Below the pieces are notes generated by a model. That model was not told where the DNA came from and ran no database searches. It worked only from the letters and a program-made list of their open reading frames with translations. From NCBI GenBank assembly GCA_965153355.1, contig OZ231126.1:48670001-48734000 (forward strand): 64,000 nt of DNA, in the 5' to 3' direction. A program made the translations under genes and the position numbers. Shown one piece after another: positions 45,340-56,744 of this stretch (its first letter is position 1; every line of letters starts with the position of its first letter). The DNA is from Flaccisagitta enflata (taxonomy: Eukaryota > Chaetognatha > Sagittoidea > Aphragmophora).

Positions 45340-46640
45340 ACAAAACAGGGTCCGACAAATTTTTTTGCTGCCTACAAGCAATGTTCTCTATCCGATTACT
45401 GCTAAAAAATTTATACGTGTTTTTTTTGTTGTAAAAAAGGAAACTATCAAAAACAAATACTCTCAGGTGAATTTTTTTATCAGGGGGAAGTGGAAAGGAA
45501 AAAATGGAAAATATACCATTTTTTCTGTTTGGGCAGGTAAACCAACTTTCTGGCTGCATGTTTTGCGGGTCTGTTGACCTTAATGGGCTGGGGTTGGGCT
45601 GGGGCAGGGGTGCAAACCCCTAGAGGCAATTTTTTTGCAAAAAATAGATGGGCTCATTTCATTCCAAATTTTCTGAAACGTCTAGATATCAAATCTTCAA
45701 AAAATAATTTTTTTTGGAACAAATCGTCAAAATTTTTTTATAAATTCCAGGTTCAATGGGGTGGGGTGGGGTGGTGAAGATGTAACAAAATCGACCAAAA
45801 AAGTATAGCTCATTTGATTCTAAATTGTATAAAACGTCTAAATTCCATAGTGTAAAAACAACTTTTTTTTTATGGAATTTGACAATTTTTTTTCTTAGTC
45901 TGGAGTTTCTGTCTAATGTCTTAATGTCAGAAACTCCTGATATTCACTCTAAGGCTTATATTCTACTGGTTTTGTCACATGGAATGGCCATTATGGCAAA
46001 GGTGGGAAAATTCATGGATGAGGAAGGTATATTACAAGTCAGAGCTTGATTCTTTTGTACAGTAGGGTAAATATGGGGGTGAGACAAATGTGTGACAATT
46101 ATTTGCTCAAGCGTCTTAATGTCAGAAACTCCTGCAACTGCGTAAACAAAGTCAGAAAAGGAACCTAACTATGTCCAATTATTTTCAGGTGCCTTATGCG
46201 CCCTCACACTACACGATCAAAAAGATTGAAGCAATTTTTAAATGCCGTGTGAATGTATTGGGCATTGATTTGCGCACTTGTCAGGTGTCATAGAAATTTT
46301 GTATTTTTTGGTCAAGACGCAGACAGTTAGAAGTCGCTGTAATAGTTGTTTTGATAGAAACAGTTACAGGTTTTTTGCTAGTGTTACTCAAAAAAAACTT
46401 ATAGGGTAGAATGGGGGCTGAAACTTGATATGTCATGGTGTACAGGAACGGGGAATTTAGGTTTCATTTCACTTTTTGCTTGTGATATGGATTTAGGATC
46501 AAATATTATTAAGATTTCAATCGAGTATTTTTGATATAATCTATAAAGTGTTTTACAAATGTTTTTAAACCCAGAACACTGACTATTGTTGCATGACGAT
46601 CAGGAATAAAAATTAAATATATGAATTCCTTAGAAAAATG
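45340..46640. other. Unassigned middle of the 6.7-kb structure
   Basis: AT-rich, with a (GGGGT)n-like patch at 45756-45775 and two CTTAATGTCAGAAACTCCTG direct repeats (about 45918 and 46114). No gene is seen. Confidence 0.5.
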
Positions 46641-46661
46641 ATGAACAAAATTTCAAAACGT

Positions 46662-46812
46662 TGTTAGGTGAAATTATATCATGACCTCAGAAAAGAAAAT
46701 TTTGCATTTCTAAGAACATGGCCCTTTTCTTAGATGTTTTTTAAAAAAGGCCATGTGTTTGGAAATGCAAATTTGTTTATTTCTATGCAATGATATAATT
46801 TCACCTAACAGG
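46662..46812. mobile_element. ~150-bp palindromic MITE
   Basis: TTAGGTGAAATTATATCATG pairs with ATGATATAATTTCACCTAA; the inner arms pair AACATGGCC with GGCCATGTG. No ORF. Confidence 0.85.
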
Positions 46813-47339
46813 AGTGAGATGACAAAGATTAATTTTCTATAAAAAATCTTCTTTTTTCCACCTTTTTTCAATATATTATGTACCTCAAATCTGTATGTCC
46901 GATATTATCTATGCAAAAATTTATTGTTCAACATTAAAAAAATATGTTTTCAATAAAAAAAAATAAAAATAGATAATATAGAAAATATCTAAAAAATTGT
47001 GATGACGCATGAAATTTCTTCTTCCCGTACACTGCGTCATAAGTATTCCATCATTATCGATAAATATTAGACAAATTTGCCTTATCACGCTAAAATCACG
47101 CCTTTTTCGACCAATTTTAAGCATGAATTGAAGGGCAAGATGAGGAAAATTTCATGGAATAGTGCCACATGTGTCCCGGAAATTACCAATAAGATCGTGT
47201 TTTATCATTTTGAACAAAAATATAGCCTCTTGGTACTTACAGCACTGCCTATTTTGTAGTAACAATACCTTAAAAGCTACTTCCGCCTGATTAAAAAAAT
47301 CACCCTCAATATTTTTTAAGCAAATAGACTATCCTGACT

Positions 47340-47500
47340 TTTTAGTCATGGACACGCAACTTTACACCTTGCCATGTCAGTCCGTAGGTAGATAGGTCGG
47401 TCAGTCCAACCGCCCGTCACATTTTTGAATTCCAAGCTTTTTTTGCATTACTGCTCCTGCCCAACTGTCCGCAACTGGATTGCCATGTTTGGTTTTATGC
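47340..47500 (-). mobile_element. Decayed GTCGCG-family copy
   Basis: TTTTTAGTCATGGACACGC, CAGTCCGTAGGTAGATAGGTC and ATTACTGCTCCTGCCCAA are recognisable, with a degraded end at GGATTGCCATG. Confidence 0.55.
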
Positions 47501-47881
47501 CTCTTCTTTGCACCTTTTTTTTTTCCATTACTTTTTCATTTTCATTCCTCTTAACCCTTCTTTTTCCCTCTCTCTTCTGCCTACAAAGTGGCTAGCTGCC
47601 TTGGAGCAATGCTCCTGTGCTACCGCACTTGGTCGTACCTTGATTATCACATATATATGTGTGTTCAATGTCATGTCCATATGTGTGTGTGTGAGTGTTA
47701 GTGCATGTGTGTGTGCCTGGGCCTGTGCAAGACTTGTGTGATCGATGTCAGAAAATTTGAGAAGTTGAAACAAGCTGTATTGCCCAAAATCAAATTGAGA
47801 TGCGTTTTATGACCAGTTCCAGCAATCCTTGCTTTGGTAAGAATATTCTCCAAGGAACTAAGTATATCAGCATGTAACATA

Positions 47882-48057
47882 CAGTGGAACCCCGCAATAA
47901 CAGCCTCGCTTTTAAAGGTTCCCCATTGATAAAGGTCAACATTTTAAAATCCCAAATGATATTTTTTAATGTGATTTCACCTCTCTTAAGTGGTTATCCT
48001 GAGATAAAGGTGATAAATCTTCAGTCCCAATGGGACTGATGAGGCGGGGTCTTACTG
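47882..48057. mobile_element. 176-bp Tc1/mariner-like MITE with TA duplication, nested in the right arm
   Basis: CAGTGGAACCCCGCAATAAC at the left, GAGGCGGGGTCTTACTG at the right, flanked by TA at 47880-47881 and 48058-48059. The left arm of the 6.7-kb structure (about 43060-43090) carries the uninterrupted site. The ends resemble those of the 13287 MITE. Confidence 0.92.
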
Positions 48058-48114
48058 TAATAGATTTTTTCTCATCTTAGCAGCTTTCTCATCTTTGTTG
48101 TTTTTGAGCTTTTT

Positions 48115-48400
48115 GAGCATACAGCTCCTGCCCAGATGCCCTAGTGACCTTCTCCAGCACTGCTCTTGCCCACCTGCACTCAATTAGGGTAGCCCTGTAT
48201 CCAGCCTTGTTAGTTGCATGCGTGAGAGGTCAGTTGGTCCGTCAGTCTGTAGGTCTGTGTTAGCTTTTTTGGCGTTCTTGCATTTTGAGCGGTTTTTGTG
48301 TTACTGCTCCTGCCCAAATGCTTGGATTAGCCTTTCTTATCACTGCCCCGGCCCACCCGCATGTGACATTGGTAGCTGTGTATATGACCTTGTGTTTCAT
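48115..48400 (-). mobile_element. Two GTCGCG-type elements in the right arm
   Basis: Complement of 42605-42960: AGCTCCTGCCCAGATGCCC, GTATCCAGCCTTGTTAG and CTGCTCCTGCCCAAATGC. The hairpin ends are largely lost. Confidence 0.7.
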
Positions 48401-48974
48401 ATCTATGTTATCTAAAACAAATTTTCTTTTAATATCACTTTGATGAGAAGAATAAATACAAAAGCTTCTTGCTTAAACCGTTACATTTTTTAAATCTTTA
48501 GAAAATCATAAATCATCTTCTAGTAAAGCCACAATGCTGGGATTGGACTCGTTTGACAGCATTTTTTAAGAAGTTTATTCATGTAAAATTTCAACTTAAT
48601 CGGTCTAGGGGTTGCTGAACAAATTGAGTTTCATTCTGAAAAAAGGCAATTGAATTAAACCAACATCCTATCAAAAGAGGAGTTGCATATTAACAAGGAA
48701 AAATCTCTTTTTTGCCTTCGAAAAAATTTCCCAGCGGGTGATTGGTGTTCCCCAAGTGGTATAAGACACTTCTGCATCAGTCGCGGCTCAGGGCACTCAA
48801 AGCTGTCTTTTTCTATGTATGGTGACGCTGTGTAAACTTAAATTACATTCGCATGGAACAACTGCGTCCTTATTTTTTAAGAAAAACGCACATTTTCTAT
48901 CAATCTTCCCCTATGTATGCACTTTCTCCTGTTTTTCTTTTTCTCTCATTCTGTTTTTTTCTTTTTTGCCATTT

Positions 48975-49386
48975 TTTTTTACATGGGCGTAAGTCCGATA
49001 GGGGTGTAAGTTCGACAAAAAGGGACGTCCCTCCCCGAACACCCACGCTCACAGCCCTGAGATCAGCTCTCTCAGCCCCATACTCTGAATTTTTGTCTAA
49101 AACACTAAAACTACGCGCTCTCCAACCGGAAATCATTAGAGATCTGAAATCAGTTTTCACAGCCTTGAGATCAGCTCTCATGCCTGAGGCCTAAGTAAAT
49201 ACCTCTGACTCACTGAGGCCTAAAATCATCACTCTTGAGACAAAATTAGGCCCTCTTCAGGTTCCCCTTCCTCTTCTCTGTACATCAACATCAAGAACGA
49301 GAAGTTCACCAGCTCACTGTCCTTATACGGTTGTTGCTCTACTCTCACTCCATTACTTTGAAACGGCTATTAATCATGGCAATGGG
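48975..49386 (+). mobile_element. Core-repeat element (A-like), interrupted by the hAT-like insertion
   Basis: A CTGAGATCAGCTCTCTCAGCC-type core is followed by GTTGTTGCTCTACTCTCACT and GGCAATGGG. The continuation TGCTGCTGAT...CCTTGGATGACTAG lies beyond the insertion at 50285-50322. Confidence 0.65.
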
Positions 49387-50276
49387 CAGGCCTTTTTTTA
49401 GAGCGAACCCGCGAGCCCGTGGCTCTCTATTTTGCTGTCGGGCTCTCTGGTTTCACTGGCTCTGAGCCCGGCTGGCTCTCTCAAAATTGAAATCATGTTT
49501 TGTGCTCAAATGGATTGGAAGATTCTCGTAAGATCATAAGAAGAAAACCCAATTCACAAGTTAAGAGTGACTAAAATGAATTTCTACCATAGTCACCTTG
49601 TCAAATGTAAATTGATCAACAAGTAAAGCATCTCATTTTTTCATGTAAATGCGTATTATATTGATGGTAGAAAAAGTTGGCTTGTGATGGTTTTAGCTTT
49701 CTTTAAAACCGATTTATTTCTTTTATGAGAGAGCTGAAAAATTACCATTGAAAGATGACAGTGTCATGAGGCTCACACATTTTTACAAAAAGGGGCAAAA
49801 TGTTCAGTTTTTCAAGTCGTTTGCACGCTACTCTATAACTCACAATTCTGTTCATCTGTTTGTCTCGTCTGTTGGTCCATTCATTGATAAGTCCATCTGT
49901 TGCTCTATTGGTCGGTGACACTGTTTTTTTGGCATTTACAAGTGATTTTAATGTCGCTTCTCCTGCCCAATTTTCTAGAAAATTTCCTCACTACCCTCCT
50001 GCCCACAAACAATTCAAGTAGCCTTCCATTCAGCATTGTTTTTAGTTGCGGACACGCAACTCTATAAGAAGCTTTATCCGTCCGTCGGTTGGTCCGTTAG
50101 TGAGCACGAGTTGAAAAGTGGGAAAACGCGCATTTCTGCCCCTGCCCACCCATCCGCAACTGATGGCCGTGTATCCGGCCTTGTTTTGCCGGGCTCGCTG
50201 TTTTGCTGTCGGGCTCTGTAAATTTGTGAGGAGAGAGCCCGGTTGGCTCTGCCAAAAAAATAAAAAAAAAGGCCTG
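49387..50276. mobile_element. hAT-like non-autonomous element, 890 bp, with exact 8-bp target duplication
   Basis: Left end CAGGCCTTTTTTTAGAGCG, right end AAAAAAAAAGGCCTG, flanked by GCAATGGG at 49379-49386 and again at 50277-50284. Subterminal GAGCCCG/CGGGCTC and GGCTCTC motifs occur near both ends. The interior holds two GTCGCG-type copies (about 49815-50035 and 50040-50190). No transposase is seen. The 8-bp duplication and CA...TG ends fit hAT. Confidence 0.85.
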
Positions 50277-50334
50277 GCAATGGGTGCTGCTGATTAAATG
50301 TGATCCTTGGATGACTAGTTTTTACATGCGCCAA

Positions 50335-50434
50335 CGCACGTCAATAAGAGGCTCTGTCCGTCCATTGGTTGGTCGGTTACGCATTCGCTTGACAATCTAC
50401 TCGGCGCACGTATTGGCCTACTAGGCCTTGTTTC
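50335..50434 (+). repeat. Short dispersed repeat ending GGCCTTGTT
   Basis: ACACGCAAC-type start is replaced by GCGCCAACGCACGTC; TTGGTTGGTCGGTTACGC and GGCGCACGTATTGGCC follow. It matches 12770-12917. Confidence 0.6.
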
Positions 50435-50519
50435 CCACTATGTATGAATTTCATTTTTTCACGCTCATGTTTTTCCACCTAAATGTAGACCATATATTAT
50501 GTTTTTTTTTTCCATTTTT

Positions 50520-51160
50520 TGACTCAAATCTACCCTCAGGACTTCTGATCAGCCCTCCAGCCTTCAAATCAGCCCTCCAAACCTCAAATCAACCCTCCCG
50601 ACCTCAAATCAAGGCCTAAAATCTGCTCTTGAGGCCGCAAATCTGCCCCCAACCTTACATTCCGCCTTATATGACCAAAATCAGTCATCTGATGACTGTG
50701 ATACAACCCCTCATGTTGTCGGGGAGCATACCCTGATATCCTACAGGACATTGCTGCTTTGGGCCTGCTGCCCCACTCCATAAACGTATGGCGCTGAATC
50801 TCAAAGGGCTTTAGGCTACCAGTTTCAAGTCCGACAGAGCCTCAAGCCCAACAGGGTTTATCATTTATCTAGTTTGCTTCCATCTTATATTTCATTCTTT
50901 TAATGGAAGTGACAGCTTATTTGAAAAGAAACCTTACTCTCTAATTCCTCCCCTAATTAAGCTTTTTTTCTTCTCTTGAAATGCTTTTTCTTTTTTTTTT
51001 CTTTTAGAGTTAGAGAGGGGTAAGTCTAACAAACGGACGTTGGACGACGTCCTTTGCATCCCTTCTCCTACACCAATGCCCCGCTCTCATTCTCTTTATT
51101 TGATCACTTCGAGCGGGGCAGGGGACCATGTGCTATCCTTGGGGGGCATTTTTAGTGAGA
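50520..51160 (+). mobile_element. Two degraded core-repeat element pieces
   Basis: Core units CAAATCAGCCCTCCA (50530-50660) run to ATCCTACAGGACATTGCTG and CTGCTGCCCCACTCC. At 51080-51150, GCCCCGCTC...GAGCGGGGCAGGGGACCATG looks like another, unassigned end. Confidence 0.55.
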
Positions 51161-51534
51161 CTAGTATGTCTTAAAGAAAAATTCCGCTTAGCTTCTATTT
51201 AAGCTGACTCGTCTCTAGCCCTAATGCTGGCTCTATGACCAACCCCAAGCCCATCGGCAACCCCATCCCTAGCCCTAGCTCTCAATTTGCTTAAAAATAC
51301 TTAAAAACAAAAAGACCGCATAGCCTTAATGAAGAATATTTTTCTCTTCCGTGTAACGTAATGAAAAAAAAAACAAAGGGTACAGCAAACTGATGCAGTA
51401 GGCATGAGACGAGACGATAGTGAATGTTTAGAAATCAAACCCTATTGGGAAGCTCCATGTGTCATCCGCGTGATTTAGGAAAAGGCGTGATGGATGGACG
51501 GACCCCCGGACAGCTTGACAGATATTCTTGAATA
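51161..51534. other. No supported feature
   Basis: A CCCTAGCCC-like patch at 51215-51285 is not a regular telomeric array. Confidence 0.4.
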
Positions 51535-51716
51535 ACAAGGCCGTATACACAGCTACCCAAATCGCGTGCGGGTGGCCAGGGGCCATATTTGAGTTCACTG
51601 GACTATTTTGGCTCTGGGCAGGAGCAATGTGGTAAAAAATAAAGAGTAAAACATGACCGACGGACGGGCGGGCGGACGGACGAAGCGGGGTGTGAAGTCG
51701 CGTAGCACGCGACTAA
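51535..51716 (+). mobile_element. GTCGCG-hairpin family element, complete copy
   Basis: AACAAGGCCGTATACACAGC, GGCCAGGGGCCATATTTGAG, GGGCAGGAGCAATG, GACGGACGAAGCGGGGTGT and the hairpin GTCGCGTAGCACGCGACTAA occur in order. Confidence 0.85.
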
Positions 51717-51949
51717 GAATGTGTTGACGTATCTTAAACACAAAACATAAATGGAACTGCAAATAACGAGTACAATTAGCTCCCGATTAGGCAAGTATGC
51801 GTGTAAATGTGCCTGGCAAGCATGAGTAAGTTTTCTGATAGCACTGGATTCTCTTCCTGGGGTCATCTAAAGGCCAAGCTAGGCAACTTGATGATTTGTT
51901 TAATTGAGTTATGTACAAGAAAGAAAAAGAGAGAGAAAGAAAAGAAGAA

Positions 51950-52076
<127 letters not shown>

Positions 52077-52129
52077 ATATTGAAAGGAAAAGTTTTAGAA
52101 ATGGTATCAATAACCCTCTCAAAATAATA

Positions 52130-54873
52130 TCAACACCAGTGCATCTGTTTAAAGTTGGCCTCATTCTTCAAAGTTGACCCCCAGGCGCCGTAGGAAGATG
52201 CGTTAGAGGGCGACTTCTTGACGCTCGATTTGTCTTTCCATGAGCAGCCCTGAGCAGACCGCTTCATGTTGGTCATCTGCTTGAAGTCATACGACTTAAA
52301 CGGACCAGATAATTCGTCACCTGTTCAAAGATTGTGATTTTATCTTATTTTGACCTAATCTGGTTGTCAGATGGAACCCTGATATTTTTTTTGTTTCGGC
52401 GGTACCTATGTCTGAGCAGGTGGAAACCAGGCCGCATACACGACTAATGAGCAGTCACTTGCGGTTGGGCAGGGCGCTGACACGCTCAAAAATCACTATT
52501 CTGGTCAATTTCGCATCATCCAAAGTAAAAAAAAAACAGTGATGCACAGACCTATCTACAAACGGACTGGCCCTCTCATAAAATCAATGAGCAAGATATT
52601 AGTATTCACGATTAACACCTGTAACACAATTATTGAAAAAACATGATAACGATTGCGTTTAATCAGCTTTTATCTGCTGCGTTTAATCAGCTTTTATCTG
52701 CTTCATACACTGATAGGGCAGAGGTGTATATAATTGAGTCGCTTTTGATTTTTTCCCCCCCTGCCTTTGATTTCCTTCCCCGCGACGCGTTGCGTATTAA
52801 AATCTATGATTTTCTTCTCCATAAAGCTATAAAACAGTGTAGTTAAGGTTTAGATAGTGTTAAATTGTGTTTTACTAACTAGTTTTTATGATTTGGTACT
52901 GTCATAAGTTACTTTTTCCTCAAATTTTCTTTTTTTCTCTTTTTTCCCTCTTTGATTTCCTTCCAAATCTCCAGAACCTTTGATTTCCCCCCCCCCCCCA
53001 CCAGGGGGAGAAAATCAATAATATACAGGCCTGTGATAGGGTCAAATTATAATAAGTAAATACATATGAAGAGTCATTTTATCTTTGATTTTACCAGTTT
53101 TGGTTGTTTGTTACCTCAATTACAAGCACTTACACCTTATAGGATGATGATTGTCCGCGACATATAATTCTTAATCATATTTTATACAAAACCAGCTTGC
53201 CATTATTCAATTTGATTGAAATTCATGACCAAATTGAAGTGCTTTTCAATAGAAATGAAATGCTTTTGAAAATCAGAGGTATTTTTTGATAATTTGAGCG
53301 GTTTTCATTGGGGAGTGGGGACGCTGTCACAATTTTTGGCATTTCTCGACTTAACCTGTATCATTTCAAATGAAATTCATGACCAAAATAAAGCACTTTT
53401 TATGTCTTCGCAAATGATAAAATCCTTTCAAATGTAATTATCTTGGTATAGATATGGTAGCATCAAAACCTTTTTTTTCAATAATTGTGTTACAGGTGTT
53501 TAAGAGATACTTTTCATCTTGCGCGCCTACCGCTGCCGGGGTTGGAGCAGTTTGAGACGGATCTTGTACGTGAGTTGACCCCGGTCTTTTCGTCCACCTT
53601 GGTGCGTCCCATCTTCTTGAATACCGAGTGGAGATTCGTATTTTTGAGAAAGTTATTCGCAACAGCCTCCTGTTTTTGAAATGAGGTCGAGATTCGAAAT
53701 TGCTCTTACTTCGAGTTAAGCATTAGTTGTTATCTAACTGCAAGGATTTGCCTCATTGCTGTGATTGAAGATCTAGTCATTGCCAAAAGAGTTCTAAGAT
53801 GGCAACCAGGACTGAGACGTGAAGACCCCATCAAATCCATAGTTCATTTCTCTGAGGCAATTGCCATTGTGCAATAACCTAAAAATGTGTATCGCACTTG
53901 CCTTATGAGGTAGTTCAATCAAAGATGTAGGTCCGAATGTAGGTCATAAAAAGGAAGTGCCAAATGCGACCAACTCTCGTTTTTCTACCAGAGCTTGGGA
54001 GTCCTGAAAAAAAGGAAAGAATTATATCTGTGATGGTATTTTTAATGAATTCTGATTGTACATGGCCAGCCAAACCTTAACCCTGGCTATTTGGTTAAGT
54101 TATACAGTGGAGTGGTGGCAGTGGTTTTTTGCATCAATCAAGAGGGGGTGGTGGGGGGGGGGGGATGAATGGACAAATGGTTGAAAACAAATCCTCTGTG
54201 TACAAGTTGTACATCTGTGGCCAATTCCCTTTAAGATTACCACCTATTCCTTTTTGGGCAGCGGCCCAAAGGGGTCGATGACCTATACTTTCACATGGGG
54301 AAATTTCTCCCCCTCCTCTTACGTAACCCCCTCCTCTAATCCCAGTCTTGAGGCCTAATTCTGTCTTTAAGCCCAATTCCTCATGGCTGGGATTTGGATC
54401 TTAAGTCTGGGATTTGGGCCTGAAGGCTAGGATTTGGGCCTGAAGGCTGGGATCTGGGCCTCCAGGCTAGGATGTGAGCCTTGAGGCTGGGATTTGGGCG
54501 TCGAGGCTGGTATTTGGGCCTTGAGACTGGAATTTGGGCCTCAAGACAGGGATTTGAGGGGGTGAGGGACAGAGGAGGAGAAATTGCCCGTGTAAAAGCA
54601 TAGGTCCGCTTTCCTGCTCCCCCTTTAACTTCAAGCTCAACCTACTTAGACAGGGCACGGGTACCGCTGACCATCTAACGCTTTGTTTTGGATCAGAATC
54701 GTACATTAATACGAATATCTAAGTGACACAAGTTGCAACTGCATATTCGCATATTGGCACTGACGTGCTTAAAACCCCCAGTTAAGCTCCTAAAACCAAG
54801 ACTTACCGGAAACGGAGTTGTTCAATTTTAGCAATTGGGCCTCGTTTTCTGCAGCGCAAGCAACTTGTTTCAT
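52130..54873 (-). CDS. Unidentified small basic protein, partial exon model
   Basis: Exon C (52320-52130) has acceptor GAACAG and ends in TGA. It codes SGPFKSYDFKQMTNMKRSA, a Lys/Ser-rich stretch and SSYGAWGSTLKNEANFKQ. Exon B (53669-53570) has acceptor AAACAG and donor GTACAA, codes NFLKNTNLHSVFKKMGRTKV, and joins exon C in phase. A likely first coding exon A (54873-54807) starts MKQVACAAENEAQLLKLNN and ends at a strong GTAAGT donor. Exon A ends in phase 1 but exon B starts in phase 0, so at least one exon between them is missing or mis-set. I do not recognise the family. Lys-rich, low-complexity composition suggests a nucleic-acid or cytoskeleton partner, but that is only a guess. Confidence 0.5.
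52430..52580 (+). mobile_element. Degraded GTCGCG-family copy in an intron
   Basis: AGGCCGCATACACGACTAAT, GGTTGGGCAGGGCGCTGAC and CAGACCTATCTACAAACGGAC are recognisable; there is no hairpin end. Confidence 0.5.
54248..54695 (+). mobile_element. Core-repeat element, subfamily C, inverted core
   Basis: TTTTTGGGCAGCGGCCCAAA, GTCGATGACCTATACTTTCAC, then CTTGAGGCCTAATTCTG; the core flips near 54385 to GGCTGGGATTTGGGCCT units. TAAAAGCATAGGTCC and AGACAGGGCACGGGTACCGC follow, and it ends CTGACCATCTAACGCTTT. Confidence 0.75.
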
Positions 54874-55354
54874 TTGCACCAATCGTGGTTGTTCCAAAGG
54901 AAGAAGAAAAATTTTGACATGAATTTTGTTTGTGGGACGGAGTTATGCTGCAGTATTTCTTTTGCTATGTGTGAAATTTTTCTGTTTGTTGGGTGGTTTT
55001 TTGCATTGAGAAGTGAACTTCTAGTTATCGCGGAAGAAGGTTGAACTAAAGAGAGCCCGGGAGCGAGGACGGTTTTTATACGAGAGGGAACGAGAGTGAA
55101 AGAGAGAGTGAGAGATTAAGAACAAATCGGGGTAAATTTTTGTGAACCAGGGACAATTCAATTTAAAACTAGTGTATTAGTACTTGGTCTGGGTCTTGGT
55201 CTGGACAATTCAAATAAAACTAGTAAAACAGTTCTTGGTTTGGCATCTTGGCAATAATAATCAACAGCGCGCTTGTGCGATGCGAGAAATACCTTTTGAA
55301 AATACGATCTTCAAAGTTTTCTGTAAATTTCTTCATGCGTCTTTTTTTATTACA

Positions 55355-56190
55355 TACGGTAGAACTCGTCTAGACTTGAGATAACGGGGGCAAGCATTGT
55401 AGGAAAACAAATGAAAAAGATTGATATTTTAAACATAGACTATAAAAATGATGCTTTATCACCTATGATAGATGGTTGCCATGGAAGCGCATTTTTATGT
55501 ATTTTTGCTAGAATATCAATATTTTGAGAATTTTTTTGAGGGAACATTGCTTAAAATCAAATTTACTACAACTTTTGGTCATTTTGTAGATGAAGTATCG
55601 CACTTGAGTTTCCCGAAAATTCCCCCAGAGCAAACTTTCAATTGGCGAGTAGATATTAAGCTCTAAAACACCCCTAACCCTAACACTAGCCCTAACCCTA
55701 ACCTGATCCCTAAGACTATCCCTGACCTATCCCTAACCCTAACACTAACCCTACCCCTAACCCTAACCTGTTACCCGCTTTTGAGTGATTGACCGCTAAA
55801 AACAAAAGACAAAAGGATGCGAACTCTCCTACTTCGAGACCCAACTTTCCCACAGTATGTTCTATAAAAATGTTGCTAGTCTAGTGGTTGCTAAGGGTTG
55901 TCAAACATGGATACGCTCCCTAGTAACAGCCAAATTAGCGATATTCTTACTTAATATATTGTGGGAAAATTGTAATTATTTTGATTTTCAGCAATTTTCC
56001 TTAGAACTCTCTCAAAATATTGATATTTTAATGAGAATACATGGAAATGTTTTCCTAAGTCAACCAAGTTTCATGGGGAATAAATTATTCTTTTATTATT
56101 TATAGTCCAATATCAGCTTTCTAGTTTCGTTTGTTTTTCCATAATGCTTGCCCCCGTTATCTTAAGATTAGACGTGATCTACTGTATCTA
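55355..56190. mobile_element. ~830-bp palindromic element containing telomeric repeats
   Basis: GATAACGGGGGCAAGCATTG at the left faces CAATGCTTGCCCCCGTTATC-like sequence at the right (56143-56163). Imperfect pairing of about 90 bp includes TACGGTAGA...CTAGAC and its counterpart. The interior has TTGCTAAGG and GTGGGAAAATTGTA, as in the 13287 MITE, plus the telomeric tract at 55671-55769. Confidence 0.75.
55671..55769 (-). repeat. Interstitial telomeric repeat (CCCTAA)n
   Basis: About 12 copies of CCCTAA or one-base variants such as CACTAA and CCCTGA occur in ~100 bp. On the other strand it reads TTAGGG, the usual animal telomere unit. Unique sequence lies on both sides, so it is internal. Confidence 0.92.
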
Positions 56191-56744
56191 AATATGACGC
56201 ATCTCTTGGCCTTGATCTGAATAGCGTCACAAGAAGGTGAAAGAGATATCAAAATGCAATGTTTGTCATCCAGAGAATGGCTTACAATATGGAACATCAT
56301 TTGGTGCGTTCATTTTACGCTACCCTACGGATAACTTTTTGGTTGGTCACCCATGTTTTTTTGGAGCTTAGGTCGCTTTTACAAGTGTTTTTGCTCCTGC
56401 CGACCCTGTCCCTGCCCGAGTATCTGGCCTGGTTGTCCTCGACGATCGATTTACTATCTATAAAATAAAAATCTACACTTAATGTTTTGATTGATATCTG
56501 TTGAATGACTTAGCTGAATCTAAAAAAAATTGGTGAGGGGATTGTAGCCCTATTGAACCTTGCCGGAGGGTTATGAAACTTGGCAAATATTATATTTTAT
56601 ATACGCATTTCGAAGAAGTAGATAGGTGTCTGTGGTCTACTACCTCTCATTACCCACCCTGCTTTACGTTTCTCACGATCCACACGTTTTTCTCACGGGC
56701 ATGATAATTCTGCTTGTGTTGTGACTTGTGAGAGTAAGGATTAG

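Larger units (their letters stand above)
42173..48833. mobile_element. 6.7-kb structure with ~1.2-kb inverted arms
   Basis: Left arm about 42173-43340, right arm about 47640-48833, in opposite orientation. Matching blocks include GACAGCTTTGAGTGCCCTGAG, CTTTTGATA(A/G)GATGTTGG, AGGTCACTAGAGCATCTGGG and AAGGATTGCTGGAACTGGTC with their complements. The outer tips are AAACACAGCGTCACC and GGTGACGCTGTGT. Two GTCGCG-type elements lie within each arm. The 4.3-kb middle holds a transposon-like ORF fragment, two core-repeat elements and unique sequence. It may be a large DNA transposon or a segmental inverted duplication. Confidence 0.75.

Noticed and set aside
53940-54015. Candidate exon on the minus strand after a TTTTTTTCAG acceptor
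   Set aside because: No donor gives the phase needed to join exon A to exon B; frames stop quickly.
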